A stretch of 64,000 bases of DNA from Pseudooceanicola sediminis (GTDB taxonomy: Bacteria; Pseudomonadota; Alphaproteobacteria; Rhodobacterales; Rhodobacteraceae). Shown in pieces: positions 38,616 to 47,844 of the stretch. Position 1 is the first letter of the stretch; each line of letters begins with the position of its first letter. The stretch is from the NCBI RefSeq assembly GCF_003575965.1, contig NZ_QWJJ01000007.1, positions 1 through 64,000 of the forward strand. Direction: 5' to 3'. The notes under the pieces were generated by a model. That model did no database searches and was not told where the DNA came from. It worked only from the letters and a program-made list of their open reading frames with translations. A program made the translations under genes and the position numbers.

Positions 38616-39220
38616 GCCGCAATATCGTCGCCATCCTGCGCGGGATCACCCCCGCAGAGGCCCTGCCCGTTGCCGAAGCCCTGATTGCCGCCGGGATCAC
38701 CAAGATCGAAGTGCCGCTGAATTCGCCCTCGCCGCTCGAGTCCATCGCGGCGATCGCTCGGTCCTGTGGCGACAGCGCCCTGATCGGCGCTGGTACGGTT
38801 CTGCGTGTCGAGGACGTCGCCGATGTGCAACAGGCCGGGGGCGCGCTGATCGTGTCGCCCAACGTCAATACGGACGTGATCCGGGCAACGAAGGCCTGCA
38901 ACATGGCCAGTTATCCCGGCGTGATGACTCCGACGGAATGCTTTGCCGCACTGGACGCAGGCGCCGACGGTCTGAAACTGTTTCCCGGATCGTTGATCGG
39001 CGTGGCCGGGCTGAAGGCGATTGGCGCGGTGCTGCCAAAAGGCACCGAGGTGCTGGCCGTCGGCGGCGCCGGGCCGGACAATTTTGCCGAATGGTTCGCC
39101 GCCGGCATCTCTGGCTTTGGCATCGGCTCGGCGCTGTACAAACCCGGCGACAGTGTTGCGGTGATTGCCAGCCGCGCGGCCGAAATCGTTGCCCGCTATG
39201 ACGAAACCGTGCCGAAATGA
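38612..39220 (+). CDS. dgoA: 2-dehydro-3-deoxy-6-phosphogalactonate aldolase
   Basis: A 202-residue class I aldolase of the KDPG/KDPGal family. Schiff-base Lys122 lies in GLKLFPGS and Glu33 in [20 protein letters not shown] is also conserved. It cleaves 2-keto-3-deoxy-6-phosphogalactonate to pyruvate and glyceraldehyde 3-phosphate. It overlaps dgoK upstream and the lactonase downstream by four bases each. KDPG aldolase activity cannot be excluded by sequence, but the dgoK neighbour favours the galactose form. Confidence 0.9.
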   Translation: MSRNIVAILRGITPAEALPVAEALIAAGITKIEVPLNSPSPLESIAAIARSCGDSALIGAGTVLRVEDVADVQQAGGALIVSPNVNTDVIRATKACNMASYPGVMTPTECFAALDAGADGLKLFPGSLIGVAGLKAIGAVLPKGTEVLAVGGAGPDNFAEWFAAGISGFGIGSALYKPGDSVAVIASRAAEIVARYDETVPK

Positions 39221-40068
39221 CCAGTTCCGTCTTTGACACCCGCCCCTGCACGCTTGGCGAAGGACCGCTGTGGCATCCCGAGCGCAACCAGTTGTTCTGG
39301 TTCGACATCATCGGCAAGCGGCTGCTGTCGCAACAGGATGGAGAGCCGCTGGAATGGCAATTCGACGAACATTTCTCCGCCGCCGGCTGGGTCGATCACG
39401 AGACGCTGCTGCTGGCATCGGAAACCGGGCTCTGGCGCTTTGACATTGCCAGCGGCGCGCACGAGGTTGTCGCCCCGCTTGAGGCGGACAAGCCCCGGAC
39501 CCGCAGCAACGATGGCCGCGCGGACCCCTTTGGCGGCTTCTGGATCGGCACGATGGGCAAGGAAGATCCACGTCAGGACGCGGGGGCAATCTATCGGTTT
39601 TACGACGGTGTGATCGAACCGATCTTTTTCGGCATCACCATTCCCAACGCCATCTGTTTTTCCCCAGATGGTCGCAGCGCCTATTTCGCGGACACGCCCA
39701 CGCAAATGATCATGCGGCAACCCCTGGATGCCGAAGGCTGGCCCATGGGCGAACACGAGGTCTTCGTCGATTTGACCGCCGATGGCCTGTTTCCCGATGG
39801 GGCCGTGGTCGACGCCCAGGGCTATCTGTGGAACGCGCAATGGGGCGCGTCGCGGGTTGCGCGGTATGCCCCCGATGGCCGCTTTGATCGTGCGATTGCG
39901 GTGGGCGGGCAGCATTCATCCTGTCCCGCGTTTGGCGGCGCGGATCTGGACCAGCTTTTCGTGACGACTGCGCGCGAAGCCATTGCCGCCCCCGATGCCG
40001 CCCAGGGCCTGGTCTATACCGCCCCTGCCGGTGTGAGCGGACAGAAAGAATATCGCGTAAAGGTCTAA
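39217..40068 (+). CDS. SMP-30/gluconolactonase family sugar lactonase
   Basis: A 283-residue six-bladed beta-propeller lactonase. The metal ligands are visible in context: Glu in [10 protein letters not shown] near residue 12, Asn in [15 protein letters not shown] near residue 91, Asn in [11 protein letters not shown] and Asp in [11 protein letters not shown]. It would open the L-arabinono- and D-galactonolactone made by the dehydrogenase at 34307. Its ATG overlaps the dgoA stop by four bases. It is cytosolic, with no signal peptide. Confidence 0.88.
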   Translation: MTSSVFDTRPCTLGEGPLWHPERNQLFWFDIIGKRLLSQQDGEPLEWQFDEHFSAAGWVDHETLLLASETGLWRFDIASGAHEVVAPLEADKPRTRSNDGRADPFGGFWIGTMGKEDPRQDAGAIYRFYDGVIEPIFFGITIPNAICFSPDGRSAYFADTPTQMIMRQPLDAEGWPMGEHEVFVDLTADGLFPDGAVVDAQGYLWNAQWGASRVARYAPDGRFDRAIAVGGQHSSCPAFGGADLDQLFVTTAREAIAAPDAAQGLVYTAPAGVSGQKEYRVKV

Positions 40069-40069
40069 C

Positions 40070-41053
40070 ATGATGACGGACGTATTCGGCACCCTGCCCG
40101 ACGGCGACACGGTTGAACGGGTCACCATCACCGATGGCCACCTGCGCGCACATCTGATCAGTTATGGCGCCACGTTGCAGGACCTGCGCCTGACCGGGAT
40201 CGCGCATCCGCTGGTGCTGGGCACACAAACGCTGGAAGACTACTTTGTGAACCTGCGGTTTTTCGGTGCGACCGTCGGGCGATATGCCAACCGCATCGCC
40301 GGGGGGCGGTTCAGCATCGGCGGCGCGACCTGTCAGACCGACCTGAATGAAAAGAACCGCACCACGCTTCATGGCGGCGCAAAGGGCCTTGGGGCCGTGA
40401 ATTGGCAGATCGAAAGCGCGAGCGATGTCGCCGTGACCTTCGTCGCGGAACAACCCGATGGCCACATGGGCTTTCCCGGTGCGCTGGTGGCCCGCACGAC
40501 CTATCGCATCGCGCACGGCGCGCTTGAGATCGAGATGAGCGCGACCTGCGACAAGACCTGCCCGATCAGCATTGCCAACCATTCCTATTTCAACCTCGAC
40601 GGCACGGACGACGTCACCGCGCATATGTTGTCGGTCGCGGCTGAAAATTACCTGCCCGTGGATGAGCGGATGATCCCGACGGGGCAGATCGCCCCGGTTG
40701 CGGGGACCAAGTTCGATTTCCGCACCCCACGCGCCATCGGCCTGGCCGGATATGATCACAACTTTTGCCTGACGCCCGGGGATGGCCTGCGCGAGGTCGC
40801 CGTGCTGACGGGAACCAATGGATTGACCCTGCGGCTGGAAACGGATGCCCCGGGCTTGCAGGTCTATGACGCCCAACACCTGACCGCCGAGGGGCAGCCT
40901 GGGCTGGACGGGCGCCGTTATACCACGCACGCCGGGCTGGCGATGGAAACCCAGATGTGGCCCGACGCGCCGAACCAGCCGGGTTTCCCCGATGCCCTGG
41001 TCCCGGCAGGCAAGACGTATCGCAGCCGAAATAGGCTGACCTTTACCGCGTGA
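40070..41053 (+). CDS. galM: Aldose 1-epimerase
   Basis: A 327-residue galactose mutarotase-like protein. The binding histidine in TTLHGGAKGL, the catalytic His in ANHSYFNLDG and the catalytic Glu near the end (GLAMETQMWPD) are present. It converts alpha- and beta-anomers of galactose or arabinose, giving the form used by the C1 dehydrogenase. One base after the lactonase stop, it is the last gene of the oxidative operon. A second ATG at 40073 is an alternative start. Confidence 0.9.
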   Translation: MMTDVFGTLPDGDTVERVTITDGHLRAHLISYGATLQDLRLTGIAHPLVLGTQTLEDYFVNLRFFGATVGRYANRIAGGRFSIGGATCQTDLNEKNRTTLHGGAKGLGAVNWQIESASDVAVTFVAEQPDGHMGFPGALVARTTYRIAHGALEIEMSATCDKTCPISIANHSYFNLDGTDDVTAHMLSVAAENYLPVDERMIPTGQIAPVAGTKFDFRTPRAIGLAGYDHNFCLTPGDGLREVAVLTGTNGLTLRLETDAPGLQVYDAQHLTAEGQPGLDGRRYTTHAGLAMETQMWPDAPNQPGFPDALVPAGKTYRSRNRLTFTA

Positions 41054-41111
41054 CCCCTTGCCTCGGTGCGCACCGCCTGCCCCAATGGCCGCATTCGCTT
41101 CGGGGTTCGCC

Positions 41112-42026
41112 ATGTCCTTTACCATCCGCCAATTGCAATATTTTGTCGCCGTGGCCGAAAAGGGGTCCGTGATCGGGGCGGCGCAGATGCTGTCCATCTC
41201 GCAGTCCGCGATCACCGAGGCGATCAAGAACCTTGAGGGCGACCTGGGTGTCACCCTGTTCGACCGCCATGCGCGCGGCCTCGACATCACCTATAACGGC
41301 CACCAGTTCCTGCGCCATGCAACCAAGATCCTGGCGGATGTATCCGGCGCCCGCCGGGCCTTTGCACCCAGCCGAGAGACGCTTTCGGGGCGCCTGAATG
41401 TCGGCGTCACCTCTCTCATGGCGGGCTATGTCATGTCGGACCTGCTGGCGCGCTATCGCCGCCTCAATCCCGGGGTCGAGGCGACGGCGATCGAAGATAC
41501 CGGCGAATACCTGGAACATCTGCTGGTCGGCGGAGAGCTGGACGTGGCCGTCATGGTAATTTCCAACCTGCGCGACCGCATGGCGCTGCAATCCGAGATC
41601 CTGAACGTGTCTGCCTTCCGCCTCTGGCTGCCTCTGGAACACAAGCTGACGCGGCAAGAGAGCATCTCGCTCGACGATGTGGCGCGCGAACCCTTGATCA
41701 TGCTGAACATAGACGAGATGGAGGACGAGGCGGTAAATCTGCTGTCGGCCTTCGGCAAGCGGCCCCGCATCGCCTTTCGTACGCGGTCTGTCGAAGCGGT
41801 GCGATCCCTGGTGGCGACGGGGGCCGGGGTGGCGCTGTTGCCCGATCTGATCTATCGGCCGTGGTCGCTGGACGGAGACCGGATTGAATCACGCGACGTG
41901 TCCGGCGCGCTGCCTATTTTGCAGGTGGGAATTGTCTGGCGAAAGGGGCTGTCGCTGTCTGCCGCGACCAGGGATTTCATTTCAATCGCTCAAGCATCCC
42001 AATCCCTTAAGGACTTCAGGCATTAG
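41112..42026 (+). CDS. LysR-family transcriptional regulator
   Basis: A 304-residue LysR regulator: FTIRQLQYFVAVAEKGSVIG and SISQSAITEAIKNLE form the helix-turn-helix, and the effector domain starts at SGRLNVGVTSLM. ATG at 41112 is the usual start; the open frame to 41058 adds nothing recognisable. It lies 58 bases after galM on the same strand, and 255 bases before the putrescine-type transporter. The same-strand position makes the target unclear; the downstream transporter is the likelier one. Confidence 0.85.
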   Translation: MSFTIRQLQYFVAVAEKGSVIGAAQMLSISQSAITEAIKNLEGDLGVTLFDRHARGLDITYNGHQFLRHATKILADVSGARRAFAPSRETLSGRLNVGVTSLMAGYVMSDLLARYRRLNPGVEATAIEDTGEYLEHLLVGGELDVAVMVISNLRDRMALQSEILNVSAFRLWLPLEHKLTRQESISLDDVAREPLIMLNIDEMEDEAVNLLSAFGKRPRIAFRTRSVEAVRSLVATGAGVALLPDLIYRPWSLDGDRIESRDVSGALPILQVGIVWRKGLSLSAATRDFISIAQASQSLKDFRH

Positions 42027-42281
42027 CTATCGGAAAAACCGAACGCTTATTTCTGTATTACCCGTTTGTCATTTTGCCGCAACGCGGCGGATAGTCATCG
42101 CACCAGAGACGGGCGCCGCGTTCAGCCGCAACACGCCAGACGTGCGAAACCCCGCGAAAAGGATGATCCAACATCGGGTGCCCCTGCGGGTGCCGGACAG
42201 ACCTGCGCACGGCCCGCCGTTGCGCGCCAATACCCCTGTCTGCCGCCCTGCCCCGGCCCCGCCAACATGGGAGTGTTTGCT

Positions 42282-43439
42282 ATGACCAAAAGGTTCCTGA
42301 CCGGCGCCGTAGCGCTATTGGCCAGCACAGCGCTGGCTGGCACCGCCACGGCACAGATGAGCGAAATCGGCGAGGGCGAAGGCGCGCTGTCGATCGTCGC
42401 GTGGGCCGGCTATATTGAGAGCGGAGAAACCGACGCCGACTTTGATTGGGTAAGCGCGTTTCAGGACAAGACCGGCTGCATGGTCAGCGTCAAGACGGCC
42501 AATACCTCGGACGAGATGGTCGCCCTGATGAACGAGGGCGGGTTTGATCTGGTCACCGCATCGGGCGACGCCTCCTTGCGCATGATCGCAGGCAACCGGG
42601 TGCAGCCGATCAACATCGACCTGATCCCGAGCTGGTCCAAGGTCGATGACCGGCTGAAGGACGCGCCCTGGCACACGGTCGACGGCGTCCACTATGGCGT
42701 GCCCTACATGTGGGGGCCGAACGTGCTGATGTACGACACCGAAGTTTTTCCGGAAGCACCGAAATCCTGGGACGTCGTGTTCAAGCAGATGGACCTGCCC
42801 GACGGCGCCAGCAACGCCGGTCGCGTGCAGGCCTATGACGGCCCGATCCACATCGCCGATGCCGCGAATTATCTGATGTACCACGATCCCGACCTTGGCA
42901 TCACCGATCCCTATGAGCTGACCCAGCCGCAATATGATGCCGCGCTGGACCTGCTGCGGGGCCAGCGCGAACTGGTCAGCCGCTACTGGCATGACGCCTT
43001 TATCCAGATCGACGACTTCAAGAACGAAGGCATGGTCGCCTCGGGGTCCTGGCCGTTTCAGGTGAACCTGCTTGAGGCCGATGGCGTGCCCGTCGCCTCG
43101 ACCATCCCCGAAGAGGGGGCGACAGGCTGGGCCGACACCACCATGCTGCACGCCGAGGCCGAGCATCCGAACTGCGCCTACATGTGGATGGAACACACGC
43201 TGTCGTCGAACCTGCAAAGCGACCTGTCGGTCTGGTTCGGCGCAGTGCCCTCGGTGCCCGAGGCCTGCACGGACGGGTCGGGGATGCAGACAGCCGAGGG
43301 TTGCACAGCCAACGGTCTGGACGATTTCGACAAGATCAAGTTCTGGAAAACCCCGGTGGCCAATTGTGCCAGCCAGGAAGAATGCGTGCCCTATTACCGC
43401 TGGGTCTCGGACTATATCGGCGTGATCGGCGGGCGCTAG
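42282..43439 (+). CDS. Putrescine/spermidine-type ABC transporter substrate-binding protein
   Basis: A 385-residue periplasmic protein with a Sec signal (MTKRFLTGAVALLASTALAG, cleaved after TATAQ). Family features of PotD/PotF-type proteins: LSIVAWAGYIESGE near the mature start, GGFDLVTASGDASLRMIAGN, and PYMWGPNVLMYDT. It delivers a polyamine or similar cation to the ABC transporter encoded next. ATG at 42282 has GGGAG eight bases upstream; an ATG at 42267 is less well placed. The C-terminus has an unusual cluster of cysteines (EACTDG, GCTANG, NCASQEEC) that may form disulfides. A stem-loop follows. Confidence 0.85.
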   Translation: MTKRFLTGAVALLASTALAGTATAQMSEIGEGEGALSIVAWAGYIESGETDADFDWVSAFQDKTGCMVSVKTANTSDEMVALMNEGGFDLVTASGDASLRMIAGNRVQPINIDLIPSWSKVDDRLKDAPWHTVDGVHYGVPYMWGPNVLMYDTEVFPEAPKSWDVVFKQMDLPDGASNAGRVQAYDGPIHIADAANYLMYHDPDLGITDPYELTQPQYDAALDLLRGQRELVSRYWHDAFIQIDDFKNEGMVASGSWPFQVNLLEADGVPVASTIPEEGATGWADTTMLHAEAEHPNCAYMWMEHTLSSNLQSDLSVWFGAVPSVPEACTDGSGMQTAEGCTANGLDDFDKIKFWKTPVANCASQEECVPYYRWVSDYIGVIGGR

Positions 43440-43453
43440 GCGCATCCTGAAAC

Positions 43454-43484
43454 GACCCCGCCGCAGGGTTCTTGCGGTGGGGTC
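43454..43484 (+). promoter_or_regulatory. Stem-loop after the putrescine-type binding-protein gene
   Basis: GACCCCGCCGCA (43454-43465) pairs with TGCGGTGGGGTC (43473-43484) around a seven-base loop with one G-U pair. It begins 15 bases after the stop and ends 16 bases before the ATPase ATG, without a T run, like the hairpins after rhaS, ytfQ and chvE. Confidence 0.65.
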
Positions 43485-43499
43485 AACGGAGTTGATCCC

Positions 43500-44483
43500 A
43501 TGTCGGCAGTTTCCTTCGATGGCGTTTCGCGCCATTTCGGCCCCGTGCGCGCCGTCGACGCAGTGTCTCTGGACATTGCCGAGGGCGAATTCTTTGCCAT
43601 GCTCGGCCCATCGGGCAGCGGCAAGACCACTTGCCTGCGCCTGATCGCCGGGTTCGAACGGCCCAGTGCCGGCGTGATCCGGCTTTTCGGCGCAGCGGTC
43701 CAGGACCAACCGCCCTATCGCCGCCCGGTCAATACGGTGTTTCAGGACTACGCCCTGTTTCCGCACCTGAACGTGCGTGACAATGTCGCCTATGGCCTGA
43801 TGATCGCAGGACAAAACCGCGCCGACCGGCACCGCGCCGCGGACGAGGCGCTGGAGATGGTGCGCCTGTCCGGGTATGGCGCGCGCAAACCCTCGGCGCT
43901 GTCGGGTGGGCAACGTCAACGCGTGGCCCTGGCGCGTGCGCTGGTGATGAAACCGCGTGTCTTGTTGCTGGACGAGCCGCTGGGTGCGCTGGACCTGAAG
44001 CTGCGTGAACAGATGCAGGACGAACTCAAGACCCTGCAACGTCAACTCGGCATCACCTTCATCTTCGTCACCCACGATCAGGGAGAGGCGCTTTCGATGG
44101 CGGATCGCGTCGCTGTGTTCAACGAGGGCCGCATCCTGCAAACCGGCACGCCCGAAACCGTCTATTTTCGCCCCGACGTGCCCTTTGTCGCGGATTTCGT
44201 CGGCTCTTCGAATATCCTGCCTGCGCCGCTGGTGGCCCGGCTGACCGGCACCCATGCCGCCGCTGCGCTGCGCCCCGAGGCGTTGCGTATCGCAGATGCC
44301 GGACCGCTGCGCGCCACCGTCACGGCGCTGTCGTTCCTGGGGACCGCGACGCGCGTGGTGCTGGAGGCCGAGGGCACCCGTCTGACCGCCTTGCTGGCCA
44401 AGGGCGCGCCCCGTCCCGCCCCGGGTGACACCGTTGCGCTGGCCTGGGATGCGGGCGATCTGCACCTGATGGCCGGTGCATGA
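43500..44483 (+). CDS. Putrescine/spermidine-type ABC transporter ATP-binding protein, PotA-like
   Basis: A 327-residue ATPase. Walker A GPSGSGKTT is near residue 38, the Q-loop is in FQDYALFPHLNV, the signature is LSGGQRQRVALARAL and Walker B is VLLLDEPLGALD. A C-terminal TOBE-like domain of about 80 residues follows (FLGTATRVVLEAEG). It powers the two permeases downstream. Its stop overlaps the ATG of the first permease (ATGATG). Confidence 0.88.
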   Translation: MSAVSFDGVSRHFGPVRAVDAVSLDIAEGEFFAMLGPSGSGKTTCLRLIAGFERPSAGVIRLFGAAVQDQPPYRRPVNTVFQDYALFPHLNVRDNVAYGLMIAGQNRADRHRAADEALEMVRLSGYGARKPSALSGGQRQRVALARALVMKPRVLLLDEPLGALDLKLREQMQDELKTLQRQLGITFIFVTHDQGEALSMADRVAVFNEGRILQTGTPETVYFRPDVPFVADFVGSSNILPAPLVARLTGTHAAAALRPEALRIADAGPLRATVTALSFLGTATRVVLEAEGTRLTALLAKGAPRPAPGDTVALAWDAGDLHLMAGA

Positions 44484-45385
44484 TGCGCGCATTTTCCGAT
44501 ACACTGTGGCGGCGCCCGCGCTTGACCATTGCCCTGCTGCTGGCGCCGCCGCTGATCTGGCTTGGCGTCGTCTACCTCGGCGCGCTGGCGGCGCTGCTGG
44601 CGCAGAGCTTTTTCTCGATCGACCATTTCACGGGTCAGGTGAACCGGGACCTGACGCTTGCGACCTATGCCGAGCTGTTGCGCGCCTCGAACCTCGACAT
44701 CATCCTGCGCACCGTCACCATGGCGGCCCTGGTCACGCTGGCCTCGGCAGTCATCGCCTTTCCGATCGCCTGGTACGCCGCCCGCCATGCGCGGGGCCGC
44801 TGGAAGGCGCTGTTCTACCTTGGCGTGATGATGCCCCTGTGGTCGAGCTATCTGGTCAAGGTCTATTCGTGGAAGCTGATCCTGGCCCGCGAAGGTATCC
44901 TGACGTGGGGCGCGGAAAAACTGCACCTGGCCTGGGCACTGAACGGGTGGCTGGCGCTGCCGGTGGTGGGTGGCAATTCCCTGTCGGTCAGTGCGACGGG
45001 CACCTTTGTCGTGTTCGTCTACGTCTGGTTGCCCTACATGATCCTACCGGTGCAGGCCGCGCTGGAGCGCGTGCCCCCATCCATGCTGGAAGCCAGCGGA
45101 GACCTTGGCGCGAAGCCGTTCCAGACCCTGCGCCACGTGCTGTTGCCGCTGGCAATGCCGGGTGTCGTCGCGGGGTCAATCTTCACGTTCTCGCTGACGC
45201 TGGGGGATTACATCATTCCGGGCATCATCGGCTCGTCCCGCCGTTTCATCGGGCAGGCGGTCTATGAACAGCAAGGGGTGGCGGGCAACACGCCACTGGC
45301 CGCCGCCTTTGCCATGGTGCCGATCCTGATCATGGCGGCCTACCTGTGGGCGGCCAAGAAGCAGGGAGCGTTCAATGCCCTCTGA
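44480..45385 (+). CDS. Putrescine/spermidine-type ABC transporter permease, PotB-like
   Basis: A 301-residue inner-membrane permease with six predicted spans. The EAA motif that contacts the ATPase is [20 protein letters not shown] near residue 210. The long first periplasmic loop (residues 45-75) is typical of PotB/PotH. It overlaps the ATPase gene by four bases and the next permease by eleven. Confidence 0.87.
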   Translation: MMRAFSDTLWRRPRLTIALLLAPPLIWLGVVYLGALAALLAQSFFSIDHFTGQVNRDLTLATYAELLRASNLDIILRTVTMAALVTLASAVIAFPIAWYAARHARGRWKALFYLGVMMPLWSSYLVKVYSWKLILAREGILTWGAEKLHLAWALNGWLALPVVGGNSLSVSATGTFVVFVYVWLPYMILPVQAALERVPPSMLEASGDLGAKPFQTLRHVLLPLAMPGVVAGSIFTFSLTLGDYIIPGIIGSSRRFIGQAVYEQQGVAGNTPLAAAFAMVPILIMAAYLWAAKKQGAFNAL

Positions 45386-46181
45386 TCGCGCGCCGCTGTC
45401 GCTGAAGATCGCCGCCGGGGCGGGTCTGTTGTTCCTGCACCTGCCGATCCTGCTGATCTTCGTCTATGCCTTCACGACCGAGGACAAATCCTATCAGTGG
45501 CCGCCGCCCGGTCTGACGCTGAAGTGGTTCGCGGTGACGTGGAACCGGCCCGACGTCTGGGCGGCGCTGCGCCTGTCGCTTCAGGTGGCTGCGATTTCCA
45601 CCGCCGTGGCGCTGGTTCTGGGCACGCTCTGCGCCGCCGCCGTGTCGCGGGCGCATTTCTTTGGCCGCGAAACGGTGTCGTTGCTGGTGATCCTGCCGAT
45701 TGCCCTGCCCGGTGTGGTGACCGGCATCGCCCTGCGCTCGGTCTTTCATATCGCCGAGATCCCGTTCAGCTTCTGGACCATCGTTCTGGGGCACGCGACC
45801 TTTTGCGTCGTCGTCGTCTACAACAACGCCGTGGCGCGGTTCCGGCGCACCTCCGGGTCCCTGATCGAGGCGTCGATGGATCTTGGGGCCGACAGTTTCC
45901 AGACCCTGCGCCACGTCCTCCTGCCCAATATCGCGACGGCCTTGCTGGCGGGGGGGATGCTGGCCTTTGCGCTCAGCTTTGACGAGGTCATCGTCACCAC
46001 CTTTACCGCCGGCCAGCAGCAGACCCTGCCGATCTGGATGCTGGAAGAGCTGGTCCGCCCGCGCCAGCGCCCTGTCACCAACGTGGTGGCGATGGTCGTG
46101 GTGCTGGTGACCCTACTGCCCATCCTGGGCGCATACTATCTGACCCGCGGCACCGATGCGGTGGCCGGTCAGGGCAAATGA
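45375..46181 (+). CDS. Putrescine/spermidine-type ABC transporter permease, PotC-like
   Basis: A 268-residue permease with six spans and the EAA motif [20 protein letters not shown] near residue 165. [14 protein letters not shown] in the first loop is typical of PotC/PotI proteins. The start overlaps the PotB-like gene by eleven bases. The aldehyde dehydrogenase gene follows after 13 bases, so uptake and oxidation are probably co-transcribed. Confidence 0.87.
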   Translation: MPSDRAPLSLKIAAGAGLLFLHLPILLIFVYAFTTEDKSYQWPPPGLTLKWFAVTWNRPDVWAALRLSLQVAAISTAVALVLGTLCAAAVSRAHFFGRETVSLLVILPIALPGVVTGIALRSVFHIAEIPFSFWTIVLGHATFCVVVVYNNAVARFRRTSGSLIEASMDLGADSFQTLRHVLLPNIATALLAGGMLAFALSFDEVIVTTFTAGQQQTLPIWMLEELVRPRQRPVTNVVAMVVVLVTLLPILGAYYLTRGTDAVAGQGK

Positions 46182-46194
46182 CGAAAGGGAGATC

Positions 46195-47619
46195 ATGGAT
46201 ACCCACATGCTGATCGGCGGCGGCTTCGAGCCCGGAACCGAGGTCGAGGAAAAGGTGCTGAACCCGCGCACCGGCGCGCTGATCCTGGCCATGCCCGAGG
46301 CGAACACGGACCAGATCGACCGCGCCGTCGCCGCCGCCCGCGCCGCCTTTCCCGGCTGGTCGCGCACCACGCCCGGCGAACGTTCGGCCAAGCTGCTGGC
46401 GATTGCCGATGCGGTCGAGGGTGCCGCCGAGGAACTGGCGCGGCTGGAGGCGCTGAACTGCGGCAAGCCCTATCACGCCGTGCTGGGGGACGAGATCCCC
46501 GGCGTTGCGGATTGTTTCCGGTTTTTTGCCGGGGCGGTGCGGAACATGTCCGGTCCGCTGGCCGGGGAATACCTTGAGGGCCATACCTCGATGATCCGGC
46601 GCGATGCGATCGGCGTCGTGGCATCCATCGCGCCCTGGAACTATCCGCTGATGATGATGGCGTGGAAACTGGCCCCGGCGCTGGCGGGCGGCAATACGGT
46701 GGTGATGAAACCGTCGGAACAGACGCCGCTGACCGCGCTGGCCTTTGCCCGCATCCTGTCGGGCATCCTGCCCGAGGGGGTGGTGAACGTGATCACGGGT
46801 CAGGGGGCCAGCGTCGGCAATGCGCTGATCAACCATCCCGGCGTCGACATGGTGTCGATCACCGGTGATGTGGCCACCGGGCGCAAGGTATTGCAGGCGG
46901 CCTCGAAATCGCTGAAGCGCACGCACCTGGAGCTGGGCGGCAAGGCCCCCGTCATCGTCTTTGACGATGCCGACCTGGAGCGGGTGGTCGCCGGGGTGCG
47001 TGCCTTCGGCTACTACAACGCCGGCCAGGATTGCACCGCAGCCTGCCGGATCTACGCCGGGGCGAAGATTCACGACCGGCTGGTCGCGGCGCTGGCCGAG
47101 GCGGTGTCTTCCATCACCTACGACAACCCGGACGACACCCTGAACGAGATCCCGCCGTTGATTTCGCAGCGCCAGCGCGACCGGGTGGCAAGTTTCGTGC
47201 AGCGGGCGTCGGAACTGGGCCATATCGAGGTCGCGACGGGCGGTGCGGTGCAGGACGGCCCGGGGTTCTATTACAAGCCCACGGTGATCGTCGGAGCCCT
47301 GCAAACCGACGAGATCGTGCAGCGCGAGGTCTTTGGGCCGGTGGTGTCGGTGACGCGGTTCGATACCCCGGACCAGGCGGTGACATGGGCCAACGACAGC
47401 GGCTATGGCCTCGCGTCCTCGGTCTGGACGGGCAGCATCGGGATGGCGATGGATGTGGCGGCGCGGCTGCAATACGGCTGCACCTGGATCAACACGCATT
47501 TCATGCTGGCCAACGAGATGCCGCACGGCGGGTTCAAGCAATCCGGTTACGGCAAGGATCTGTCGATGTATGCGCTGGAGGATTACACCGTCGCGCGTCA
47601 CATCATGATCGCGCATTAG
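46195..47619 (+). CDS. Gamma-aminobutyraldehyde-type aldehyde dehydrogenase (PatD/Prr-like)
   Basis: A 474-residue NAD-dependent aldehyde dehydrogenase. Catalytic Cys280 lies in [15 protein letters not shown], a motif typical of aminobutyraldehyde dehydrogenase, and general base Glu246 in [20 protein letters not shown] is the cofactor motif. It would oxidise the aminoaldehyde from putrescine to 4-aminobutyrate. It follows the putrescine-type transporter, but no aminotransferase or amine oxidase is adjacent. ATG at 46195 has AAAGGGAG upstream; the frame open to 46156 overlaps the permease gene. Confidence 0.87.
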   Translation: MDTHMLIGGGFEPGTEVEEKVLNPRTGALILAMPEANTDQIDRAVAAARAAFPGWSRTTPGERSAKLLAIADAVEGAAEELARLEALNCGKPYHAVLGDEIPGVADCFRFFAGAVRNMSGPLAGEYLEGHTSMIRRDAIGVVASIAPWNYPLMMMAWKLAPALAGGNTVVMKPSEQTPLTALAFARILSGILPEGVVNVITGQGASVGNALINHPGVDMVSITGDVATGRKVLQAASKSLKRTHLELGGKAPVIVFDDADLERVVAGVRAFGYYNAGQDCTAACRIYAGAKIHDRLVAALAEAVSSITYDNPDDTLNEIPPLISQRQRDRVASFVQRASELGHIEVATGGAVQDGPGFYYKPTVIVGALQTDEIVQREVFGPVVSVTRFDTPDQAVTWANDSGYGLASSVWTGSIGMAMDVAARLQYGCTWINTHFMLANEMPHGGFKQSGYGKDLSMYALEDYTVARHIMIAH

Positions 47620-47632
47620 GGCGGGCTGTGGA

Positions 47633-47647
47633 GGGGGCGCTGCCCCC
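47633..47647 (+). terminator. GC-rich hairpin after the aldehyde dehydrogenase gene
   Basis: GGGGGC-GCT-GCCCCC is followed, after more GC-rich sequence, by GGTATTTCTGGCCAGATGAG. This arrangement (G/C-rich hairpin, then a GTATTT-type tail) is a familiar gene-end sequence in Rhodobacteraceae. No long T run is present. Confidence 0.45.
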
Positions 47648-47806
47648 GCCTGCGGCCCCCCAGGGTATTTCTGGCCAGATGAGGGCGAGCCGGACGCGCG
47701 CCTGCCAGCCGGAGTCGGGAAACCGGGACCGGACCGCGACAGGAAGGAGGAGGCCGTTGTCCGATCCCGGAAGGCCCCGACGCGCCCGGCTGGGCAGGAC
47801 GGGACA

Positions 47807-47833
47807 CCGCCGGCGGGGGAGGACCGCCGGCGG
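47807..47833. repeat. Duplicated 10-bp palindrome
   Basis: CCGCCGGCGG occurs at 47807-47816 and 47824-47833. Each copy is self-complementary, so the pair can form either two small hairpins or one larger stem. It sits just before the end of the minus-strand TRAP operon (stop at 47845) and may help end that transcript. Confidence 0.55.
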
Positions 47834-47844
47834 AGAGCTGGGTG

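Noticed and set aside
42315..44504. A 729-codon open frame on the minus strand
   Set aside because: It runs antisense through the putrescine-type binding protein and ATPase genes, both with full motifs and ribosome sites.
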